Shown: one piece after another, positions 56,878 to 64,000 of the stretch
Layout: each line of letters begins with the position of its first letter
Position numbering within the stretch: position 1 is the stretch's first letter
DNA from: a bacterium
GTDB taxonomy: Bacteria > Patescibacteriota > Microgenomatia > UBA1406 > GWC2-37-13
DNA length: 64,000 nucleotides
Reading direction: 5' to 3'
NCBI GenBank assembly: GCA_029573715.1
Contig: JAKQDR010000261.1
Span: 1 to 64,000 of the forward strand
The notes under the pieces: generated by a model
Told to the model about the DNA's origin: nothing
Database searches by the model: none
What the model saw: only the letters and a program-made list of their open reading frames with translations
Program-made: the position numbers and the translations under genes

Positions 56878-59800
56878 GTGTTTATACAAAAAAGCCGCAT
56901 ATCCTTACTTATATTGCTGGGAATACTGTTGAGCAGTGTGTTAGTGCTTTCAAAAGTAATTGCTAGCTCGAATCCGACAATTACTCTTACCACACCAAAC
57001 GTAATTTCAACCGATCAAAGCTCGGTTGCTATTTCAGGAAATGCTGTTCCTGGAAATTTTGATATTGCAAGTGTCAAGTATCGAGTTGATACCGTGTCTG
57101 ACGATTGGCTCCCATGTACTGTATCGCCATCAGATCCCGATCGAGTTAATATCATAAGAGATGCTTTATTCTCATCAGGCACTGGAGAGGGAATTGGTCC
57201 TGATAGCGATGCACAATATACTCTATTGCAATCAGATGGCAAGCTCGTGGTTGGGGGCTATTTCTTAACAATAAATGGGGTAAGAGTGAGTGGAATTGCT
57301 CGTTATAACACCAATGGAACTTTAGACACAAGTTTTAATTCTGGAACTGGGTTGGATGGCGACGGCATTGAGGGTATGGCCCTTCTGCCTGACGATAAAA
57401 TTCTCATTGGAGGATACTTTTCGACATACAATGGAGTGGCTCGCGATGGAATTGCTCGACTCAATGTCGATGGGTCGCTTGACACGAGTTTTAATCCGGG
57501 GAGTGGCATGGATGGTGGAGCTGTGTACTCATTTGCAGTCCAACCAGACGGAAAAATTCTCATTGGGGGGTGGTTTACCACATTTAACGGCACAGGAAGA
57601 AGTAATATTGCTCGACTCAATGTCGATGGGTCGCTTGACACAAGTTTTGATCCGGGGAGTGGGGCGGGTGGCGGTGTCTACTCTATTGTACTTCAACCAG
57701 ATGGGAAAATACTGATAGGAGGATACTTCACCTCATACAATGGGGTTGGTCGCAACAGGATAGCGCGACTCAACGCCGATGGGTCACTTGACACAAGTTT
57801 TGATCCGGGGAGTGGGACAAATAATGAGATTTACAGTATGACTATCCAAAGTGACGGGAAAATATTAGCAGGAGGTCGCTTCACTACATATGACGGAGTA
57901 AATAGGAGTAGAATCGCGCGAATCAATACTGATGGGTCGCTTGACACGAGTTTTAATCCGGGGAGTGGAGCGATAAGTACACTTGATTTTTCTACTAGTA
58001 TCAAAGCTCTCATACTCCTCCCCGATAACAAACTACTAATTAGCGGATACTTCAACTCATATAATGGGACAAGCATTAATATGATAGCTCGACTTAATGC
58101 TGATGGGTCGCTTGACACGAGTTTTGATCCGGGGAGTGGGGCAAGTAGCACTATTTTTAACATTCATCTCAGACCTGATTACAAAATCGTTATTAGTGGA
58201 TATTTTACGTCATTTAATGGATTCGCCAGAGAAGCTCTCGCCCAACTCAATCCTGATGGAACACTTGATGTGGGTTTTAATGCTACTACAGGGCTCAATG
58301 GTAATGTAAATGCACTCACAACACAGAGTGACGGTAAAGTTATTGTGGGAGGGACATTTACGACATATAAAGATGTAATCAGACGCAATATCGCGCGACT
58401 CAACGCCGATGGATCGCTTGACACGAGTTTTGATCCAGGGAGTGGAGCGAGTAGCACTGTTTCCTCTATTGTGCTTCAACCAGATGGAAAGATGCTCATA
58501 GGGGGTTCTTTCACCTCATATAATGGGGTTGGTCGAAACAGGATAGCCCGACTCAACGCCGATGGATCGCTTGACACGAGTTTTGATCCGGGGAGTGGAG
58601 CAAGTAGCACTGTTTACTCTATTGTGCTTCAACCAGATGGGAAAATACTGATAGGAGGATACTTCACCTCATATAATGGCGTTGGTCGAAACAGGATAGC
58701 GCGACTCAACGCCGATGGGTCGCTTGACACGAGTTTTAATCCGGGGACTGGTACGGCGGCCACAGTAGCTTATATGAACAGCATTAATTCTCTTGCACTC
58801 CTCCCCGATAACAAACTACTAATTAGCGGATACTTCAACTCATATAATGGAGTAAACATTAATATGATTGCTCGTATTAATAGCGATGGATCACTTGACA
58901 CGAGTTTTAATCCAGGGAGTGGGGCAAGTAGCACTATCTACTCTCTGCTACTGCAACCAGATGGAAAGATGCTCATAGGGGGTGCTTTCACCTCATATAA
59001 TGGGGTTGGTCGAAACAGGATAGCGCGACTCAACGCCGATGGGACGCTTGACACAAGTTTTGATCCGGGGAGTGGAGCAAGCAATGACGTTAGGAGTATG
59101 ACTGTCCAAAGTGACGGGAAAATATTAGTAGGAGGTGGCTTCACTACATATGACGGAGTAAATAGGGGCAGACTTGCTCGTATTAATAGCGATGGATCAC
59201 TTGACACAAGTTTTAATCCAGGGAGTGGGGCAGACTCATATAATGCATATGTTACGCATATACACTATCAATCTGATGACGCCATAATTATTGGAGGCGG
59301 GTTCACTTCATACAACTCTCAACCTGCGAATTATCTGTTAAGAATATATGAGGCCGGAGAAGAACGCAGTTTTACATGCACCGTTGAACTTTCTTCATTT
59401 TCTCCAGGCACGTACTCAATCTATCTGCTTGCTGAAGATATCAATGGCGGAACCTCTGGCGACACAACAACACTAGTGAACGTAAATTATCAAACTAACA
59501 TTTCAGATGTCGACAGCATACAAACTACCCCAGCAACCTCCAGTCATACTCCCACCCTCCCCCCAGAAATCCAAAGAAGATTAGATTGGGGGTATGATGC
59601 AAATGGTGAATGCGTGTCACAAAAACCAGGAGGAATGCCTGAGATATTTAGAATCGATGTGACAGACACAAAAGCCACTCTATACATTGCACCTCCCTCT
59701 AAACCATATAACACATTTACGATCAGTTACAAAGAAGTAGGGAGTGTTGCGTGGGGATTTGAACACCCTGTCTATGCAGACTCTCCTGAGTATGCCATAG

Positions 59801-60171
59801 ACTTTTCCCATGTAGATGATGGGGGAGTGGTGGTATATACCATTAATGATCTCAAACCAAATACTCGATATGAGTTTAAGGTAAAGTGTGCAAACAAGTG
59901 TGCATCAACAAGTTATGGGAATACTGTCGCTGCTGCGACTCATGTCAAGGGAGTCTCTGCCACCAAAACATATCTTGCAACTTCTGAACCAGCACCTTCA
60001 GCATCATCTTCATTGATTCAGACTGGGGTGCCCGCCATATACGCTACGCTTATGGGCGCATTTTTACTCTCAGTAGGTATTTACACTAGTCAATCAACTC
60101 CAAGACACTATCGTAAACCCATCTATACACTGAATAAGCCGAGGGTGTTGCGATTTAAAAAGAAAAAATGA
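56878..60171 (+). CDS. Secreted delta-60-repeat protein with C-terminal LIQTG-TM-basic tail
   Basis: GTG start, signal peptide, many ~50-aa units [43 protein letters not shown]. Confidence 0.92.
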   Translation: [1097 protein letters not shown]

Positions 60172-60186
60172 AATAACTGTACTTTC

Positions 60187-61005
60187 TTACGAACTCGCAC
60201 TGGTGTAGTGCCGGAGGGCGAACAGCCAAAATCTTCGAGAGAGAAAAAATAATATCAAAGTAGCGAAAATAAGTGCCACAATTTCCGCTGAAGTCACCAT
60301 ACCCAACAGTGCCTTCATTGGTATGGTGAGCGCAAGGGCAAAGGGAAAAAGAAACAGAAGTGCCATAAACCCAATCTCTCGCAAAAATTCATAGGGAAAT
60401 CGAGATGAAACATTGAGATAGTACAAAAAATCTACAATATTGTCCATTTGAGGAAACCACACAACCAGTGTCGTCACCAAAAGCCATACCGAGTAAATGG
60501 TGACAAAACCAAAGATGAGAAGGATGCCAAACAGTGCAATAGAAAACCAAGAGGTGGCAAACCCATAGAGATGAAGGTAATATGCCAAAACCCCCACACC
60601 GAGTAAAATGCGCACCATATATGCAGGATATACATAGGTGAGCGACGCACTGAACTGAGCGTCAATTGGTTTAAGTAGCAGAAAGTCAAACGTGCCTCGG
60701 TTCATAAGCTCGGGAATCCGCTCCATATTCTTACTAATGATGCCATGAAAAAACCCGAGAAAAATCACTTGTATTGCAGCAAGAACCATCAGTTGCTCAC
60801 CGCTATAGCCAAATACACTGCGTACACCGCGCGTGGCAAAATACACTGTTGAAAGCGTTAAGCCACTCCACAGCACCGTTGAAACGAGCATCCCCACCGT
60901 ATTAACCCGAAATAGCAACATGCTCTTTATGGCCATACGCAGATACGTGGCGTAAACACGCATATATTTTCTCAATGAATTGGAAGATGACAAATGAATG
61001 TGCAT
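60187..61005 (-). CDS. ABC-2 type transporter permease
   Basis: Six hydrophobic segments; MNRGTFDFLLLKPIDAQF typical of COG3694/COG4587 permeases. Confidence 0.85.
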   Translation of the reverse strand: MHIHLSSSNSLRKYMRVYATYLRMAIKSMLLFRVNTVGMLVSTVLWSGLTLSTVYFATRGVRSVFGYSGEQLMVLAAIQVIFLGFFHGIISKNMERIPELMNRGTFDFLLLKPIDAQFSASLTYVYPAYMVRILLGVGVLAYYLHLYGFATSWFSIALFGILLIFGFVTIYSVWLLVTTLVVWFPQMDNIVDFLYYLNVSSRFPYEFLREIGFMALLFLFPFALALTIPMKALLGMVTSAEIVALIFATLILFFLSRRFWLFALRHYTSASS

Positions 61006-61011
61006 ATATCA

Positions 61012-61815
61012 TTAATTACCTGCAGCGGTAAATGCTTTAATCCCTGCGTGCCATACTATTCGATACAAAATGCTTGTCACCATAAGCCACATTATCTGCG
61101 TTGCAATATATCCGCTCACCGCATCGGAATGAGCTTGTCCAGTAAAAAGGAGTGCGGGAACATAAATGATGTAGGGGAGGGGAGTGAGAAAGGCCACTCG
61201 CTCCAAGAAGTCGGGAAACAAATAGAGAGGCATATTAACCCCACCTAATAGAATAAAAATGGTGTCGTATGCATTGTGAATCAAGCGCAGGTCATACAAC
61301 CAAAAGGCCAAAAAGCCAAGCATTTGCTCAATATTGTGACAAATAAAAAAGCCCAAAACACTAGAAAATATCGCAAGCCCAATCAGAGGAAGTGAATCGC
61401 TAAACGTGAATAGGTGGGGGAAAAAGAGCGACAAGCATCCAACGATTATCGCCCCATACCCCCCTTGCACAATGCGATAGGGAAGCTCATGAAATAACGC
61501 GTTAAACGCATAGTAAGAATACGGTTTAAGAAGCATGCGCGATAATCCGCCCTGTTGAATCTCTTCGCGCATGATCCATTCTTTCATATGTGATACCAAG
61601 AGCGCACTTAACGTCACAATCACCACATAGTAGCTTACTATCTGTTCTACCTTAAATTGTGACGCAAGATTTGGATTATCACGAAGGACAAAAACCCAGT
61701 ACATACACAGGAGTGTCGGCACAAATATGGACATCATAAAATACACCACACTGCGGGAGCGCACATACAATCCGCGCCTCAGTGCCAGGTGGATAAATCT
61801 GAGAAATCGAACCAT
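61012..61815 (-). CDS. ABC-2 type transporter permease
   Basis: MREEIQQGGLSRMLLKPYSYYAFNALFHELPYR; operon with neighbours. Confidence 0.85.
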   Translation of the reverse strand: MVRFLRFIHLALRRGLYVRSRSVVYFMMSIFVPTLLCMYWVFVLRDNPNLASQFKVEQIVSYYVVIVTLSALLVSHMKEWIMREEIQQGGLSRMLLKPYSYYAFNALFHELPYRIVQGGYGAIIVGCLSLFFPHLFTFSDSLPLIGLAIFSSVLGFFICHNIEQMLGFLAFWLYDLRLIHNAYDTIFILLGGVNMPLYLFPDFLERVAFLTPLPYIIYVPALLFTGQAHSDAVSGYIATQIMWLMVTSILYRIVWHAGIKAFTAAGN

Positions 61816-61818
61816 GAA

Positions 61819-62835
61819 TTACGTCTTTTGTAAATAGATATCGCGCACAACCGCCTCAAGATCAAGCTCTTGTATGGTGATGTCTGCGACCGGGAGCTTT
61901 TTCAAAAGTGCCGCCGCGACTTGTTTAACGGTAAGGCTTTCCACTCTGAGTTTCACTGCGAGGGGCTCGTATGAGTCTACAATGCCATACTGCGTAAGTG
62001 TTTCTTGAGGAATGGGAGTTAAAAAAGTCAAAAAAAGCACTTTATGTTTGACATATTTGCGCGTAAGCTCATGGACACTTCCGTCATACACGATGACCCC
62101 GTGATTGATGATAATGATGCGCTTACACAAACGCTTAACGTCGTCCATATAATGACTGGTGAGAATGATTGTCGCATCATATTGTTGGTTGTAGCGAGCA
62201 ACAAAATCACGTAAGTGTTGTTGCATAACAATATCAAGCCCTATGGTCGGTTCATCCAAAAACAGGACTTTTGGCTTGTGAAGTAATGCCGCCATAAGCT
62301 CACATTTCATCCGTTGTCCCAACGAAAGATTGCGCGGGGGTTGGTGTATCTCATCGCGTACATCAAACAATTCGACAAATTCACTGATGGTCTTTTGAAA
62401 TACGTCAGGTGGTATATCGTAAATTTCCTTGTTTAAAAGAAATGTATCATACACGGGGAGCTCCCACCACAGTTGTTGTTTCTGTCCCATCACCAAGGTG
62501 ATTTGCTTCAAAAATGCATGGGGCCGAGTAAAGGGCTCAAAGCCCAAGACACGCACCGAGCCTGCGCTTGGATACAACAGGCCCGAAAGCATTTTGAGTG
62601 TAGTGGTTTTGCCTGCCCCATTGGGCCCGATAAACCCAACAAGCTCGCCCGCACTAATGGAAAAGTTTACTTCATTTACCGCCACTTTTTTAATGGTTTT
62701 TGGGAGTAGTAATGACCTGAGGCTTCGCTCTTTCCCACGCACCTGAAACGATTTGGACAAATTAGACGCTTGAATGTGGGCTGGGTGCATAAAAATAAGC
62801 CGAAATAGAGCCTTAGTATAGCACTTTTGCCACAT
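61819..62835 (-). CDS. ABC transporter ATP-binding protein
   Basis: GFIGPNGAGKTTTLKMLSGLL, LSLGQRMKCELMAALLHKPKVLFLDEPTIGLD. Confidence 0.95.
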   Translation of the reverse strand: MWQKCYTKALFRLIFMHPAHIQASNLSKSFQVRGKERSLRSLLLPKTIKKVAVNEVNFSISAGELVGFIGPNGAGKTTTLKMLSGLLYPSAGSVRVLGFEPFTRPHAFLKQITLVMGQKQQLWWELPVYDTFLLNKEIYDIPPDVFQKTISEFVELFDVRDEIHQPPRNLSLGQRMKCELMAALLHKPKVLFLDEPTIGLDIVMQQHLRDFVARYNQQYDATIILTSHYMDDVKRLCKRIIIINHGVIVYDGSVHELTRKYVKHKVLFLTFLTPIPQETLTQYGIVDSYEPLAVKLRVESLTVKQVAAALLKKLPVADITIQELDLEAVVRDIYLQKT

Positions 62836-62883
62836 ACATCAAATGGTTTACTTTGTGACATATCCGTGTACAATGAGCACCAT

Positions 62884-63558
62884 ATGAATATAAAAATTAT
62901 TGCTATTTCAATCGTGGCTATCGTTGGATTCCTATTTGTTTCATACAGCGCCTTTAATAAACCAGAAACAGTAACATTTGATGGTGTTTCCGAGCTTCGC
63001 ACACCTGAGCAAGCTTCAGCAGCAGGCACGCTTGTGGATAGGGCAAAGGGTTCCGGCCCAAACGTTATGGTTGAATATAGCGATCTCCAATGTCCCGCTT
63101 GCAAGTCTTTTCATGAATATATCGAGCAAGAAAAAACCAACGACGCCGAATTCGCCCGCATTATGAGTGAAGAATATACGGTTGTATTCCGGCATTTTCC
63201 TTTGGTTTCAATTCATCGGAATGCCCAGCTTGCAGCTCAGGCTGCAGAAGCCGCAGGTGCCCAAGATGCATTCTTCCCGTTTATAGATAGTGCTTTCGCA
63301 CGACAGCAAGAATGGGGAAATAGTGCAACGGCCCGTGATGTTTTTATTGAAATCGCTCAAGAACTAGAACTAGATGTGGAACAGTTTTCAACGGATATTG
63401 ATTCTCCTGCTGTGAAAGCCAAAGTCGAATCCGACTTGTCGACTGCCTTGAGCATGGGCCTTAATTCCACTCCAACATTTTTCATTAATGATCAAAAAAT
63501 AGGTGGCTTTGGAAGCTTTGAAGATTTCAAAGCTATTATCGTACAGTCAGCACAGTAG
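62884..63558 (+). CDS. DsbA-family thiol oxidoreductase with N-terminal TM
   Basis: VEYSDLQCPACKSFHEY; STPTFFINDQKIGGFGSFEDF. Confidence 0.92.
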   Translation: MNIKIIAISIVAIVGFLFVSYSAFNKPETVTFDGVSELRTPEQASAAGTLVDRAKGSGPNVMVEYSDLQCPACKSFHEYIEQEKTNDAEFARIMSEEYTVVFRHFPLVSIHRNAQLAAQAAEAAGAQDAFFPFIDSAFARQQEWGNSATARDVFIEIAQELELDVEQFSTDIDSPAVKAKVESDLSTALSMGLNSTPTFFINDQKIGGFGSFEDFKAIIVQSAQ

Positions 63559-63579
63559 TGATTTTCTTTTTTTGAAAAC

Positions 63580-64000
63580 ATGGTGCTTTCTGCTTCAGGC
63601 ATAACACTTAATTACACACACTTACCACGCCGGCAAGAGGGGAATTCCACGCCTTCGCTTCTTTTACTTCACGGATGGGGAGGCACCCAGAAAAGCCTTA
63701 TGCCGCTTGCAACCATGCTCTCATCTCACGCCAACTGCTATATCCCTGATTTACCCGGGTTTGGAAAGAGTTCCAAACCGCCAAATAGTTGGGGGATTTA
63801 TGAGTATGCTGATTGTCTGAAGGAGTTTATTCACCTCGCAGGGATTGATGAGCCCGTTCAACTGGTGGGACACTCATTCGGGGGAGCTATTGGGCTCATA
63901 CTGGCGGCGCATTATCCTGAATTAATTGAAAAGCTTGTCGTGTGCGCCCCCTCATGGCATCGAGCAAAAAAATACGCAGACGAAACCCCCAAAAAACCTC
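63580..64000 (+). CDS. Alpha/beta hydrolase, truncated by window end
   Basis: LLLLHGWGGTQKSL, IPDLPGFGKSSKP, LVGHSFGGAIGLILA. Confidence 0.92.
   Translation, partial: MVLSASGITLNYTHLPRRQEGNSTPSLLLLHGWGGTQKSLMPLATMLSSHANCYIPDLPGFGKSSKPPNSWGIYEYADCLKEFIHLAGIDEPVQLVGHSFGGAIGLILAAHYPELIEKLVVCAPSWHRAKKYADETPKKP

Noticed and set aside
57200-59300. ~150-nt direct repeats as a CRISPR-like array
   Set aside because: They encode an uninterrupted delta-60 repeat protein; the intervening sequence is coding repeat, not spacer.

Overview
The window looks like a chromosomal segment from a Patescibacteria/CPR-type bacterium. This is inferred from compact genes, Thr/Pro-rich surface proteins, a sortase, VKOR, DUF2079, LCP and delta-60 proteins; no rRNA or tRNA was seen to confirm it. 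TGA is used as an ordinary stop. Recognisable housekeeping genes: glmS, lemA-like, DEAD-box helicase, RRM protein, alkD-like, LCP, rarA, hflX, metG, trmH-like, pfkA, obgE, SNase, a Dda/RecD-like helicase, thioredoxin/glutaredoxin/TrxR/DsbA/VKOR redox genes and an ABC-2 exporter. There are several large secreted proteins, including a 2490-aa ORF next to a sortase. I found no transposase, integrase or CRISPR array. Main points for follow-up: (1) a tight five-gene operon at 403-4946 (methyltransferase, two dCTP-deaminase-like paralogs, AlaRS-like catalytic domain, PLP decarboxylase-like), in which the second deaminase paralog has an in-frame TGA and a Glu-to-Gln change; (2) two conserved genes (trxB, rarA) whose 3' ends occur a second time, with different last codons, on the far side of accessory cargo; (3) repeat-derived in-frame insertions in conserved enzymes (Obg, HflX, AlkD, PyrD), where one repeat family also encodes a signal-peptide core on the opposite strand; (4) a VKOR-dihydroorotate dehydrogenase fusion; (5) a giant sortase substrate with an internal LPATG-TM followed by a second signal peptide and module; (6) -10-like hexamers 6-9 nt upstream of many start codons, suggesting leaderless transcription. 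All family calls come from reading motifs by eye; no database searches were run.
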